64,000 bases of DNA from Bradyrhizobium sp. WSM3983 (GTDB lineage: Bacteria; Pseudomonadota; Alphaproteobacteria; Rhizobiales; Xanthobacteraceae), in contig NZ_AXAY01000018.1 of assembly GCF_000473045.1 (NCBI RefSeq), positions 1-64,000 of the forward strand, read 5' to 3'. The position numbers were made by a program, and so were the translations under genes. Position 1 is the first letter of the stretch, and each line of letters begins with the position of its first letter. This document shows, in pieces, positions 1 through 8,701 of the stretch. The notes below the pieces were generated by a model, which had not been told where the DNA came from, searched no databases, and saw nothing but the letters and a program-made list of their open reading frames with translations.

Positions 1-133
1 CTTTTCGCCGGATCAGGATGGGCGATACATACGACAAATCCGAATTTCGGTAAAGTGGAATATTTTTACAAGAGCCGGTTGACCCATCGATGGCGCGTTT
101 TGCCCGACGGGCAGCGCAAGGGCTTGTGGAGGC

Positions 134-805
134 TTACCCCGTCGGCGTGCCCTGCCGCCACTGCCCGCCCGCGATCTTGGCGGCCGCGATCACCGCCTGC
201 GTGCGGCTTTCGACGCCGAGCTTTTGCAGGATCGCCGAGACGTGCGCCTTGATGGTCGCCTCGGAGACGCCGAGCTCGTAGGCGATCTGCTTGTTGAGCA
301 ACCCCTCCGACAGCATCATCAGCACCCGCACCTGCTGCGGGGTCAGCGTCACCAGACGGTCGCGCAGCCGCGTCATGTCGGGGTCGGCGGCGGCCGACAG
401 GTCGGTGTCGGCGGGAACCCAGACATCTCCCTCCATCACCTTGAGGATGGCGTCGCGCAGTGTCTCGACGCCGAATCGCTTCGGAATGAAGCCGGAGGCG
501 CCGAAATCGAGCGAGCGCCGGATCGTGGCGCTGTCGTCTGAGGCCGAGACGATCACCACCGGGATGGCCGGGTATTGCGCGCGGAGATAGATCAGGCCGG
601 AGAAGCCGGAGATGCCGGGCATCGAGAGGTCGAGCAGGACCAGATCGACGTCCGAGGTCTGTTCCAGGAGTTTCGTCAGATCCTCGAACGACCCGGCCTC
701 GTCGATCTTCGCCGTGCTCAGGACACCCGTCACCGCTTGCCGCAGCGCATCGCGGAACAGCGGATGGTCATCGGCGATGACGAGATGGGTAGAAGGAGCG
801 CTCAT
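134..805 (-). CDS. LuxR/NarL-family response regulator
   Basis: 223-residue two-component response regulator acting as a DNA-binding transcription factor in the cytoplasm. An N-terminal receiver domain (about residues 7-122) shows the acidic pair D12-D13, the phospho-acceptor D59 (in LLDLSMPG) and the conserved lysine K109. A LuxR-type helix-turn-helix follows (about 152-210, with the segment NKQIAYELGVSEATIKAHV). The frame is open upstream of base 805, but the residues there do not look like a receiver domain, so the ATG at 805 is preferred. No sensor kinase is adjacent, so the partner is unknown. The gene is divergent from the transporter at 1112, which could be a target; that link is only positional. 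Confidence 0.9.
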   Translation of the reverse strand: MSAPSTHLVIADDHPLFRDALRQAVTGVLSTAKIDEAGSFEDLTKLLEQTSDVDLVLLDLSMPGISGFSGLIYLRAQYPAIPVVIVSASDDSATIRRSLDFGASGFIPKRFGVETLRDAILKVMEGDVWVPADTDLSAAADPDMTRLRDRLVTLTPQQVRVLMMLSEGLLNKQIAYELGVSEATIKAHVSAILQKLGVESRTQAVIAAAKIAGGQWRQGTPTG

Positions 806-1111
806 CGATCTCTTGCTGTCGTTCGTCACCCGGCCAGTAGTCCGGACCGGCGCAATGGTCAATTCTTCCCCGGCCGGCCGTGGCATGCAAGGGCACATTA
901 TTCCTTTGCGGAAAAGGGGTTAATCCACAAGCCGTCTGCTGCGCCGCGGCACTATAGATCCACACCGTCAGTTGCGTGTCAGTGCGCAAGGCCGAAAGTC
1001 GTATTGGGGCCAGTTTCACGCCGATGTTACCTTGGGGGCAAGACCCAGGTCGATCCGGCATGCCCGGACAGCCGGGACGCGAGGAAACGAAATTCGGGGA
1101 GCGCATTTACG

Positions 1112-2815
1112 ATGTCCACAATAGCTGCAACGTCGGCACGGTCGACCGGCATGACGAAGGATGAGCGGTTCGTCATCCTCGCATCGTCGCTTGGCACTGT
1201 CTTCGAGTGGTACGATTTCTATCTCTACGGGTCGCTGGCCAGCATCATCGGCACGCAGTTCTTCACCATCGCAGGCGCCGACGGCAAGCCGATGTTCGAC
1301 CAGGCCACACGCGACATCTTCGCGCTGCTGGCCTTTGCGGCAGGCTTCCTGGTCCGCCCGTTCGGCGCGATCGTGTTTGGCCGCGTCGGCGACATCGTCG
1401 GCCGCAAATACACCTTCCTCGTCACCATCCTGATCATGGGTCTGTCGACCTTCATCGTCGGCCTGTTGCCGGGTGCCGCGCAGATCGGCATCGCCGCGCC
1501 GATCATCCTGATCGGCCTGCGCCTGCTGCAGGGGCTCGCGCTCGGCGGTGAGTATGGCGGTGCGGCAACCTACGTCGCCGAGCATGCACCACAGGGCAAG
1601 CGCGGCTACTACACCTCATTCATCCAGACGACTGCAACGCTCGGCCTGTTCCTGTCGCTGCTGGTGATCCTGTTCACCCGTTCCGCGACGGGCGAGGCTG
1701 CCTTCGCCGGCGCACCCGGCTCCTATTGGGGCGGCTGGCGTATTCCGTTCCTGGTGTCGGTCGCTTTGCTCGGCATCTCGGTCTGGATCCGTCTGCGCCT
1801 GAACGAATCGCCGGTGTTCCAGCGCATGAAGGACGAGGGCAAGGGCTCCAAGGCGCCGCTGACCGAAGCCTTCGGCACCTGGAGCAACGCCAAGATCGTG
1901 ATCCTGGCGCTGCTCGGCCTGACCATGGGCCAGGCAGTGATCTGGTACACGGGCCAGTTCTACGCGCTGTTCTTCCTGCAATCGATCCTGAAGGTCGATG
2001 GCTACACCGCCAACCTCCTGATCGCCTGGTCGCTGCTGCTCGGCACCGGTTTCTTCCTGGTGTTCGGAGCGCTGTCGGACCGGATCGGTCGCAAGCCGAT
2101 CATCCTGTTGGGCTGCCTGATCGGCGCACTGACGCTGTTCCCGATCTTCAAGATGATCTCGTCCAACGCCAACCCGGCGCTGGAAAAGGCTTATGAGACG
2201 GTCAAGGTGCAGGTGGTGGCAGATCCCGCCAGCTGCGGCGACCTCTTCAACCCGGTCGGCACCCGAGTCTTCACGGCGCCTTGCGACACGGCACGCGCCT
2301 TCCTTGCCCAGTCTTCGGTGAAGTACACGACGGTTCCAGGACCGGCGGGCGCGGTGAAGATCCTCGTCAACGACAAGGAAGTGCCCTACACGGACGCGAA
2401 GACGTCGAACCCCGCGATCACCGCGGCGACGCAGGCGGCGGGCTATCCGAAGGCGGGTGACGCCGGCATCGTCAAGATGTCGAACCCGTTCGACATCTTC
2501 CGCCCGCAGGTGGCTGCCCTCATCGGGCTGCTGTTCATCCTCGTGATCTACGTCACCATGGTGTACGGCCCGATCGCGGCGATGCTGGTCGAATTGTTCC
2601 CGACCCGCATCCGCTACACCTCGATGTCGCTGCCTTATCACATCGGCAACGGCTGGTTCGGCGGCCTCTTGCCCGCGACCGCCTTCGCGATTACCGCGTC
2701 AACCGGCGATATCTACTCGGGTCTCTGGTATCCGGTCGGCTTCGCGGCGATCACGGCCGTGGTCGGCTTCTTCTTCGTCCCCGAGACGAAGGACGTCGAC
2801 ATCACCAAGATGTAA
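1112..2815 (+). CDS. MFS transporter, metabolite:H+ symporter (MHS) type
   Basis: 567-residue inner-membrane transporter. Twelve hydrophobic segments are readable. The N-terminal segment with FEWYDFYLYG, followed by GRVGDIVGRK and later the LQGLALGGEYGG motif, is typical of the MHS branch of the major facilitator superfamily (citrate, shikimate, proline/betaine and alpha-ketoglutarate carriers). The substrate cannot be read from the sequence. Unusually, about 110 hydrophilic residues (roughly 350-460, with two cysteines) separate the ninth and tenth segments and should face the periplasm. The ATG at 1112 follows GGGGAG and gives the normal N-terminus, although the frame stays open further upstream. 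A strong terminator follows the stop. Confidence 0.9.
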   Translation: MSTIAATSARSTGMTKDERFVILASSLGTVFEWYDFYLYGSLASIIGTQFFTIAGADGKPMFDQATRDIFALLAFAAGFLVRPFGAIVFGRVGDIVGRKYTFLVTILIMGLSTFIVGLLPGAAQIGIAAPIILIGLRLLQGLALGGEYGGAATYVAEHAPQGKRGYYTSFIQTTATLGLFLSLLVILFTRSATGEAAFAGAPGSYWGGWRIPFLVSVALLGISVWIRLRLNESPVFQRMKDEGKGSKAPLTEAFGTWSNAKIVILALLGLTMGQAVIWYTGQFYALFFLQSILKVDGYTANLLIAWSLLLGTGFFLVFGALSDRIGRKPIILLGCLIGALTLFPIFKMISSNANPALEKAYETVKVQVVADPASCGDLFNPVGTRVFTAPCDTARAFLAQSSVKYTTVPGPAGAVKILVNDKEVPYTDAKTSNPAITAATQAAGYPKAGDAGIVKMSNPFDIFRPQVAALIGLLFILVIYVTMVYGPIAAMLVELFPTRIRYTSMSLPYHIGNGWFGGLLPATAFAITASTGDIYSGLWYPVGFAAITAVVGFFFVPETKDVDITKM

Positions 2816-2843
2816 GTCGCGTCGCAGGACGCTGACAAAACAG

Positions 2844-2879
2844 CCGGCCGCGGAGCGATCCGCGGCCGGTTTGCTTTTG
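2844..2879 (+). terminator. Rho-independent terminator after the MHS transporter
   Basis: A perfect 11-bp stem (CCGGCCGCGGA, 2844-2854, with its complement 2859-2869) and a GCGA loop, followed by TTTGCTTTT. An A-rich stretch before the stem (ACAAAACA) could let it work for the convergent YjbQ gene too, whose stop is at 2884. Confidence 0.85.
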
Positions 2880-2883
2880 CGGC

Positions 2884-3366
2884 CTACTGGTTGTTGCCGA
2901 TGAATTGCAGCACGACCTCGCGCCGGTGCGGGCGCGTACGGTGCTCGATCAGATAGATCCCCTGCCAGGTGCCGAGCGCGAGCTTGCCGTTGAGCACCGG
3001 CACATGCAGCGACGTCTGCGTCAGCATGGTCTTGACGTGCGCGGGCATGTCGTCGGGCCCTTCGGTGTCGTGAGTCCAGCCTGCATCGTCATCGTCCGGC
3101 GCGAGCCGCGCCAGCACCGTGGTGAGATCGGCCAGGACGGAAGGGTCGGCGTTCTCCTGGATTGTCAGGGACGCCGAGGTGTGACGGATGAACAGCGTTA
3201 GCGCGCCGTCCCGCGCATCAACGTCGGCGATGAACTGCGCGGCCTCGGCCGTGAGGTCGATGAAGCCGCAGCCTGAGGTCTGCACAGTCAGCGTCGCGGT
3301 GCTGACGCTCGTGGCGCGCGCCGTCGATGGTGTGGAGCGCGTGACGGACTTGGCTGATGTCATCAC
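2884..3366 (-). CDS. YjbQ/UPF0047 family protein
   Basis: 160-residue protein of the YjbQ (UPF0047) family. Family hallmarks seen are FIRHTSASLTIQENADP near the middle, an aspartate-rich stretch with HDTEGPDDMPAHVK, and the C-terminal GTWQGIYLIEHR. Members form trimers with a buried metal/phosphate site, and some have weak thiamine-phosphate synthase activity; the physiological role is unsettled. About 25 polar residues precede the domain, and the start may be the ATG at 3366 or the next one at 3363. The gene is convergent with the MHS transporter and shares its terminator region. Confidence 0.88.
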   Translation of the reverse strand: MMTSAKSVTRSTPSTARATSVSTATLTVQTSGCGFIDLTAEAAQFIADVDARDGALTLFIRHTSASLTIQENADPSVLADLTTVLARLAPDDDDAGWTHDTEGPDDMPAHVKTMLTQTSLHVPVLNGKLALGTWQGIYLIEHRTRPHRREVVLQFIGNNQ

Positions 3367-3390
3367 AGGTCTCTCAATTCGAACACTGCC

Positions 3391-3492
3391 GTAGGGGTGG
3401 TAAAGGCCGCGCGCACGCGCCGTGCCTACCGCTCCTCTGGTCGTTGCGGAGACATGGTGGGCACGGCGCTTCGCGCCTTTTGCCCGCCCGAC
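3391..3492. repeat. Degenerate copy of GGGTGGGCAAAG palindromic repeat
   Basis: A decayed copy of the interspersed element seen better at 31126, 47547 and 59360. It starts with GTAGGGGTGGTAAAGG, keeps the internal ATGGTGGGCACGGCG block, and ends TTTTGCCCGCCCGAC. It lies between the YjbQ gene start and the end of the next minus-strand gene. Confidence 0.55.
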
Positions 3493-3526
3493 GACAGCTC
3501 AACGCATGGCTGGCCCGAACGGGTCC

Positions 3527-4045
3527 TCAAATCTTCCCCGACACGTCCTTTTGCACGCGATTGGCCATGTCGATCAGCCGCCGCCAGGCCTTCTCCAGGA
3601 ACGACATCATGCGATCCATGTCCTGGTCGCTGGGCAGCGGGATCTCGAGCTTGCGGTCGCCCTCGGCGGCCTTTGGCTCACCCTTCTTCAGGGAATCGGA
3701 TTTCGGCAGCGCCTCGTCGATCTTGCCGGAGACGGTCGGACCGGCGGCAAGCTGCCCTTTCAGCGTCTCGAGCTCGGCCTGGAGCCGGCCGATTTCGGCA
3801 TCGAGCGCGGAGCGCTCGTCGGGCAGGGCGTAGCAGGCCCAGCCGATGCCATTCCTGGTGCAGGTCGACACCGTGCCGGTGCGGGTATCGAGCCGCAGCA
3901 CGCCGTCGGGGATTGGCGTCATGCTGTAGCGGCCGTTTTCACCGTCGGGCGCCGATTGCGCGGCAACCAACGTGCCGCTGACCGTCGTCACCGCAACGAT
4001 CGCCGCAGCACACCATGATGTTGTGAATGATTTCGCCGGTCTCAT
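3527..4045 (-). CDS. Exported hypothetical protein with short coiled coil
   Basis: 172 residues, not assigned to a named family. An N-terminal signal peptide (residues 1 to about 29) ends near VAAQSAP. A small domain with two cysteines follows (TCTRNGIGWACYALPDERSALDAE), then a heptad-like helix, a lysine/glutamate-rich linker, and a C-terminal amphipathic segment (DQDMDRMMSFLEKAWRRLI). The ATG at 4045 is chosen because it puts the signal peptide at the N-terminus; the longer open frame upstream is not hydrophobic. Probably periplasmic. It is divergent from the ATP synthase operon. Confidence 0.75.
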   Translation of the reverse strand: MRPAKSFTTSWCAAAIVAVTTVSGTLVAAQSAPDGENGRYSMTPIPDGVLRLDTRTGTVSTCTRNGIGWACYALPDERSALDAEIGRLQAELETLKGQLAAGPTVSGKIDEALPKSDSLKKGEPKAAEGDRKLEIPLPSDQDMDRMMSFLEKAWRRLIDMANRVQKDVSGKI

Positions 4046-4336
4046 CGCGCTCTCCGCCACGCCGCGAAAGCTGGCACATCGCAGAATTCTACACCCGGGC
4101 GGGCGACGGCGCACCGCTTGCCCGCTCGAATCCGCCGCCAAAAATTGCGTCTGCGAAATCAACGATGGCGGCGGCTCGTTTGATCCCGGCAACCGCGGCG
4201 AAATGTCGGCCACATCGGCAGATCGCGTGGCGAGCTGCTGCGGTGCGGCGTCACGCCGTGTGCAGCACTGGCGTGCAAGGCAATATCTACAATAAAATCA
4301 GACAGATAACCGAACACGACGCGATCGTGACTTGGC

Positions 4337-4365
4337 TTGACTTGATTATGTGCGGTCAGTATGGT
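4337..4365 (+). promoter_or_regulatory. Predicted sigma70-type promoter for the atpIBEF'F operon
   Basis: TTGACT (4337-4342) and TATGGT (4360-4365) are separated by exactly 17 bases and lie 66 bases before the atpI start, inside the 386-bp gap between divergent genes (4046-4431). The rest of that gap shows no ORF or RNA that I can support. Confidence 0.55.
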
Positions 4366-4431
4366 CCGCGCGGCTTTTGAGGGTGGCGGGCGTAGTTTCC
4401 ATTCAACCGCAGCGTTTCGGGTCTTCGTGGC

Positions 4432-4803
4432 ATGGCTCAGGACACGGGACACGGCGAGAATGGAGATCGCGATAGATCGCCCGAGGAAGCTGCGCTTTCC
4501 GAACGGCTCGGAAATCTTGATCAGCGGTTGTCCGAGTTTCGCGGCCGCCACGTCAAGACCGAGCAACCCGCAGGTGACGGAGAAGACAGAGCGGCCAGAG
4601 CCTCGGCGATGGCGCTTGGTTTCCGACTATCCTCCGAGTTGGTCGCCGGTGTCGTTGTCGGAGCGGGGATTGGCTGGGGTTTCGACCGCTTGCTGTCGAC
4701 GTCGCCTTTCGGATTTATCGTGTTCATGCTGCTCGGCTTCGTGGCCGGCGTGGTGAATGTGGTGAGAACGGCGGGCGCGGGTCAAAGGCGCGGTGGTTCG
4801 TAA
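4432..4803 (+). CDS. atpI: ATP synthase protein I
   Basis: 123-residue AtpI, an accessory membrane protein that helps assemble the c-ring of F1F0 ATP synthase. A polar N-terminal half (residues 1-60, with a charged helix LSERLGNLDQRLSEF) is followed by two hydrophobic segments (about 68-85 and 92-112) rich in small residues (VAGVVVGAGIGWGFDRLL). It is the first gene of the F0 cluster and lies 114 bases before atpB. The start ATG follows the predicted promoter at 4337. Confidence 0.88.
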   Translation: MAQDTGHGENGDRDRSPEEAALSERLGNLDQRLSEFRGRHVKTEQPAGDGEDRAARASAMALGFRLSSELVAGVVVGAGIGWGFDRLLSTSPFGFIVFMLLGFVAGVVNVVRTAGAGQRRGGS

Positions 4804-4917
4804 GCTGATCCGACACGAGGAGAGGAATTTTCGCACCAGCTTCGCCGGTGCGGGCCGGCCCGGCCGGCAGACCGAGACCAGCCGGCATCGCCCGGCAGAC
4901 CAAGAGATGCCGCGCCG

Positions 4918-5667
4918 ATGAAAATCGATCCGATCCACCAGTTCAACATCGAGCCTCTCTTCACGATCGGCCATATCGGCAATCACACGATCGCCTTCAC
5001 CAATTCATCGCTCTACATGCTGGTGGCGGTGGCGATCATCTCGATCCTGATGCTTGCCAGCGGCACGCAGCTGGTTCCCGGGCGCCTCCAGTCAGTCGCC
5101 GAAATCTCCTACGAATTCGTCGCCTCGACCATCCGTTCGACGGCCGGCTCGGAAGGCATGAAGTTCTTCCCGCTGATCTTCTCGCTGTTCATGTTCCTGT
5201 GCGTCTCGAACCTGGTCGGCATCATCCCCTACACCTTCACGATCTCGAGCCATCTGATCGTGACGGCAGCGCTTGCGCTCCTGGTCTTCTTCACCGTCCT
5301 GATCTACGGCGTCGCCAAGAACGGCCTGAAATTCTTCTCGATCTTCGTGCCCCACGGCGTCCCCGGCTACATCCTGCCGCTGGTGATGTTCATCGAGATC
5401 CTGTCGTTCTTCCTGCGGCCGGTCTCCCACAGCGTCCGTCTGTTCGCCAACATGCTGGCCGGCCACATCGCGCTGAAGGTGTTCGCGGGCTTCGTCGCCA
5501 TGCTCGGCTTCTCGCTCGGCGCCCTCGGCTGGGTCGGCGGCGTGCTGCCGCTGGCGCTCACGATCGCGCTGTACGCCCTCGAGATCCTGGTCGCGTTCCT
5601 GCAAGCCTATGTGTTTGCGATCCTGACCTGCATCTACCTCAACGACGCCATTCATCCGGGACACTAA
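4918..5667 (+). CDS. atpB: ATP synthase F0 subunit a
   Basis: 249-residue subunit a, the membrane stator that carries the proton half-channels. The essential arginine is R174 in the motif HSVRLFANMLAGH, and the following helices (about 185-245) are complete. Length and motifs fit the alphaproteobacterial family. It sits between atpI and atpE in the F0 operon; as is usual in this order of bacteria, the F1 genes are not adjacent here. Confidence 0.97.
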   Translation: MKIDPIHQFNIEPLFTIGHIGNHTIAFTNSSLYMLVAVAIISILMLASGTQLVPGRLQSVAEISYEFVASTIRSTAGSEGMKFFPLIFSLFMFLCVSNLVGIIPYTFTISSHLIVTAALALLVFFTVLIYGVAKNGLKFFSIFVPHGVPGYILPLVMFIEILSFFLRPVSHSVRLFANMLAGHIALKVFAGFVAMLGFSLGALGWVGGVLPLALTIALYALEILVAFLQAYVFAILTCIYLNDAIHPGH

Positions 5668-5720
5668 GCGGTCCGGGGAATTTCCACCCAAAACCCAATC
5701 TTTCCTCCAAGGAGTCTAAA

Positions 5721-5951
5721 ATGGATCCGGCAGCAGCAAAACTTATCGGCGCGGGCATCGCATGCATCGGCATGGGCGGCGCGGGCGTCGGCGTGGGCGT
5801 GATCTTCGGCAACTACCTCGCCGCAGCGGTCCGCAACCCGTCGGCTGCTCAGGGCCAGTTCGGCAACCTGATCTTCGGCTTCGCCGTGACCGAAGCGCTC
5901 GGCATTTTCTCGCTGCTGATCGCGCTGCTGCTGCTGTTCGTTCCGCTCTGA
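5721..5951 (+). CDS. atpE: ATP synthase F0 subunit c
   Basis: 76-residue proteolipid forming the rotor ring. Two hydrophobic helices flank the polar loop R38-N39-P40, and the proton-carrying carboxylate is E58 (FAVTEALGIF). A clear ribosome binding site, AAGGAG, lies 5 to 8 bases before the ATG. The high glycine content of helix 1 (GMGGAGVGVGVIFG) is normal for ring packing. Confidence 0.97.
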   Translation: MDPAAAKLIGAGIACIGMGGAGVGVGVIFGNYLAAAVRNPSAAQGQFGNLIFGFAVTEALGIFSLLIALLLLFVPL

Positions 5952-6011
5952 GGACGAATTTTCGCGCCGCTTCAACCGAAGCGGCGCGCATGACAGCAAC
6001 AGGAGATCTCC

Positions 6012-6575
6012 ATGGCTGAGAGTCATGGCGGCGCAAAAGGTCCCGCGGCGGGCGCCCATACCGAGACCGAAGGTGGTCACGGTGGCGGCTTTCCGCCGTT
6101 CGAGAGCAGCACCTTTGCTTCACAGCTGGTGTCGCTCGCGATCTTCTTCGTCGTTCTTTACGTGATCGTGTCCAAGCTCGCTCTGCCGAAAGTCGGCGGT
6201 GCGATCGAAGCGCGCCAGAACAAGATCGAGGGTGACCTCGCCGAGGCGCAGAAGCTGAAGGACCAGTCCGACGCGGCGCTGAAGGCCTATGAAGGCGAGC
6301 TCGCTTCGGCGCGCTCGCGGGCGCAGGCGATCGGCAACGAATCCCGCGACAAGGCGAATGCGCAGGCGGAAGCCGAGCGCAAGGCGCTGGAAGAGCAGCT
6401 GGCGGCCAAGCTCGCCGAGGCGGAGAAGACCATCGCCTCGACGCGTACGACCGCCATGAGCAACGTCCGCGGCATCGCGGCCGGTGCAGCAGGCACCATC
6501 GTGCAGCAGCTCACCGGCGTCGTTCCGGACAGTGCAGCGGTCAATGCCGCCGTTGACGCGTCCTTGAAGGGTTAG
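6012..6575 (+). CDS. atpF': ATP synthase F0 subunit b' (second b-type stalk subunit)
   Basis: 187-residue b' subunit of the peripheral stalk. A glycine/histidine-rich N-terminal tail of about 30 residues precedes one membrane helix (about 40-60, LVSLAIFFVVLYVIVSKLALP), then a long charged coiled coil. The ribosome binding site AGGAG lies just upstream. Paired b and b' genes are the rule in photosynthetic and related alphaproteobacteria, where the stalk is a b/b' heterodimer. Five bases separate its stop from the next gene, implying coupled expression. Confidence 0.95.
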   Translation: MAESHGGAKGPAAGAHTETEGGHGGGFPPFESSTFASQLVSLAIFFVVLYVIVSKLALPKVGGAIEARQNKIEGDLAEAQKLKDQSDAALKAYEGELASARSRAQAIGNESRDKANAQAEAERKALEEQLAAKLAEAEKTIASTRTTAMSNVRGIAAGAAGTIVQQLTGVVPDSAAVNAAVDASLKG

Positions 6576-6580
6576 TCGAT

Positions 6581-7066
6581 ATGTTCTTCGATCCTGAAAC
6601 CTGGGTCGCCGTCGCCTTCGTGATTCTGATGGTCGTGTTCGGCTATCTCGGGGTCTTCAAGAAGGCGATGGATGCGCTCGACCATCGCGCCGAGCGCATC
6701 AAGGCCGAACTCGACGACGCGACGCGCCTCAAGCAGGAAGCGGCCAAGGTGCTCGCCGACTACAAGGCGCGCAGTGCCACGGCCGAACGCGAGGCTGCCG
6801 ACATCATCGCCAACGCCAAGTCCGAAGCCGAGCGCATCGCGACCGAGGCCAAGGCGAAGATGGAAGACTTCGTCGCCCGCCGCACCAAGACCGCGGAGAG
6901 CAAGATCACGCTCGCCGAGGCCCAGGCCGTCGCCGATGTTCGCGCCGCAGCCGCGGAAGCCGCGGTCCAGGCCGCTTCCACGATCCTGTCGCAGTCGGTC
7001 AAGGGCCAGGTCGCCGACGATCTGCTCGCCAAGGGCATCACCGAGGTTCGCCAGAAGCTGAACTGA
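6581..7066 (+). CDS. atpF: ATP synthase F0 subunit b
   Basis: 161-residue b subunit. A short N-terminus (MFFDPETW) leads directly into the membrane helix (about 8-27), then an alanine/glutamate/lysine-rich coiled coil running to the C-terminus. It partners the b' subunit encoded immediately upstream and is the last gene of the operon, with an excellent terminator 25 bases after the stop. Confidence 0.96.
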   Translation: MFFDPETWVAVAFVILMVVFGYLGVFKKAMDALDHRAERIKAELDDATRLKQEAAKVLADYKARSATAEREAADIIANAKSEAERIATEAKAKMEDFVARRTKTAESKITLAEAQAVADVRAAAAEAAVQAASTILSQSVKGQVADDLLAKGITEVRQKLN

Positions 7067-7090
7067 GGGCGGACGCCTCACCAATCAAAA

Positions 7091-7119
7091 AGCCGGCGCG
7101 ATGAGCGCCGGCTTTTTTT
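7091..7119 (+). terminator. Rho-independent terminator of the F0 operon
   Basis: Nine-base-pair stem AGCCGGCGC (7091-7099) with its complement (7105-7113), five-base loop GATGA, then a run of T residues to 7119. Preceding A residues extend the stem. It follows atpF directly. Confidence 0.93.
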
Positions 7120-7156
7120 GTTTTGTTTTGTCAGAGCGATAGCTGCAAATTCCGGT

Positions 7157-7277
7157 GTCATGCCCCGCGAAGGCGGGGCATCCAGTACGCCGCGGCCTCT
7201 CGATAGACGACTGACGTCTCTGGAATACTGGATCACCCGCCCCAGTGCGCAATTGCGCACAAGGCGGGTGATCCAGT
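7157..7277. repeat. Interspersed repeat, CCCCGCGAAGGCGGGG type
   Basis: A mobile-looking palindromic element of about 120 bp. It begins GTCATGCCCCGCGAAGGCGG, continues CATCCAGTACGCCGCGGCC, has GGAATACTGGATCACCCG in the middle, and ends with CAGTGCGCAATTGCGCACAA and an inverted GGCGGGTGATCCAG. A near-identical arrangement occurs at 57504-57626 and a shorter relative at 41434-41535. It lies between convergent genes. Confidence 0.85.
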
Positions 7278-7293
7278 TGAAACTGCGGCTAAT

Positions 7294-7944
7294 CTACTTC
7301 TTCTTCCGCGCCTTCGGCTCGGGCGCCAGCGCCTGCGGGTCGAAGCCGACATAGAAGATATAGGAATCGGCGGTCGCGACTGACGGCACCGGGTAAGCCA
7401 GGTCCTCGGCGACGAAGGTGAAGGGCACGCTGCCGCCCTCGGACATCTCGACCGTGGTCCGGTAGGCCTTGGAGGCGATCACCTTCTCGCCGACGCCGCC
7501 CTGCACCACGGCGATGCGGAGCGGGACCTCGACTGTGGAAGGCGCACCGGCAGGGCCTGCGATGACGCGGCCCTGGATGCCGATGCGCGCGGTGATCTGG
7601 CCGCCGTTGCGGACGCATTCGCGCGCCATCTTGGTGATCGAGGCCTGGAAACGCACGTCGTTGCCGACGGCCGGCTTACCCGTCGCTCCGACGCCGTAAG
7701 TGGACGCTCCGGCGCGCACCGTGACCTGGGGACAATCGACGTCATCATCGGCCGCCGGCTGACCCGGCGCAGGCGCCGGCTTGGGCTCAGCGGGCTCGTC
7801 GGATTTGCCGCCGAACAGGCTCTTGAAGCGGTCAGTCAGCGACTGCGCCGCAACCGGCGAGACCGCCGCGAATGACACCGACAGCGCCAGCGCGATCACG
7901 GGACCCCGCCGCAGCGCCTTCCGCAATGATCGAAGCTCCTTCAT
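7294..7944 (-). CDS. Exported conserved hypothetical protein
   Basis: 216 residues with a clear Sec signal peptide (residues 1 to about 34, cleavage near VAAQS). A proline/alanine-rich linker (about 50-68) and a compact beta-rich domain (about 70-200) follow; the domain has two cysteines (DCPQVTVRAG and MARECVRNGG). The tail is strongly basic (KARKKK). I recognise it as a conserved rhizobial exported protein but know no assigned function. It stands alone between the repeat at 7157 and the acetyltransferase at 8076. Confidence 0.8.
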   Translation of the reverse strand: MKELRSLRKALRRGPVIALALSVSFAAVSPVAAQSLTDRFKSLFGGKSDEPAEPKPAPAPGQPAADDDVDCPQVTVRAGASTYGVGATGKPAVGNDVRFQASITKMARECVRNGGQITARIGIQGRVIAGPAGAPSTVEVPLRIAVVQGGVGEKVIASKAYRTTVEMSEGGSVPFTFVAEDLAYPVPSVATADSYIFYVGFDPQALAPEPKARKKK

Positions 7945-8075
7945 GAACGGCTGTACTCCATGACAACATTCCGGCCGATCGGCCAGTCAGCGGGTTATAT
8001 CGCCAAAATCGGCGATCCCAAGGCGGGAAAACAAGGCAGGAAAAATGCTGAATTCCGTGCGGGTGGAGACCCGGC

Positions 8076-8663
8076 TCAGCCGCGGAAATCCTCGTGCAGC
8101 AGGCCGAACAGCAGATGGTCCTGCCAGACCCCGTTGATGCAGAGATAGCGGCGCGCCAAGCCCTCGCGGGAGAAGCCGCACTTCTCCAGCACCCGGATCG
8201 ACGGCGCATTGGTGGGGATGCAGGCGGCCTCGACCCGGTGCAGATTGAGCTCACCGAACAATGTCGGCAGCAGCACCCTGAGCGCCGCCGTCATGTAGCC
8301 GCGATGGGTATGGGGCCGGCCGACCCAATAGCCGATAGTGCCGGCCTGGACGATGCCGCGCCGGACATTGGCAAGCGTAATGCCGCCGACCATGGCGCCG
8401 TCGAGCTCGCGGAAGATCAGAAAGGGATAGGAGCGGTCCGCGGCGATATCCTCGGAATAGCGGCGCAGGCGACGGCGAAAGCCGGACCTGGTCAGATCGT
8501 CTGACGGCCAGATCGGCTCCCACGGCGTCAGGTAATCGCGGCTGGTCTCGCGCAGATGCGCCCATTGCAAGAAATCCGACATCTGCGGCGCGCGCAGCAA
8601 CAGCCCGTTGCCGCGGGGGGCGAGAGCAGCAGGTCCACTCGATGGCAGGCGAAAGAGGGCCAT
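8076..8663 (-). CDS. GNAT-family N-acetyltransferase, RimJ/RimL type
   Basis: 195-residue GNAT acetyltransferase that would transfer acetyl from acetyl-CoA to a protein N-terminus or another amine. Features are RNGLLLRAP-like N-terminal strand, YWVGRPHTHRGYMTAALRVLL (the acetyl-CoA pyrophosphate-binding loop and helix) and the C-terminal NAPSIRVLEKCGFSREGLARRYLCINGVWQDH block typical of RimJ. It follows the M16 peptidase gene by 38 bases and is probably the last gene of the thrC operon. The exact substrate is unknown. Confidence 0.88.
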   Translation of the reverse strand: MALFRLPSSGPAALAPRGNGLLLRAPQMSDFLQWAHLRETSRDYLTPWEPIWPSDDLTRSGFRRRLRRYSEDIAADRSYPFLIFRELDGAMVGGITLANVRRGIVQAGTIGYWVGRPHTHRGYMTAALRVLLPTLFGELNLHRVEAACIPTNAPSIRVLEKCGFSREGLARRYLCINGVWQDHLLFGLLHEDFRG

Positions 8664-8701
8664 GGTGATGCTTCCAGGGGGCGGGGCGCCTTGCGCGGCT
8701 C

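Noticed and set aside
1..133. Possible gene end at the left edge
   Set aside because: Short frames here overlap the response regulator antisense and show no similarity; nothing supportable lies in these bases.
899..1111. TATAGA at about 952 as a -10 element for the MHS transporter
   Set aside because: No matching -35 sequence at 16-18 bases upstream, so not reported as a promoter.
1616..2641. A 341-residue minus-strand frame inside the MHS transporter
   Set aside because: Highly charged antisense shadow with no recognisable domain; the transporter is intact on the plus strand.
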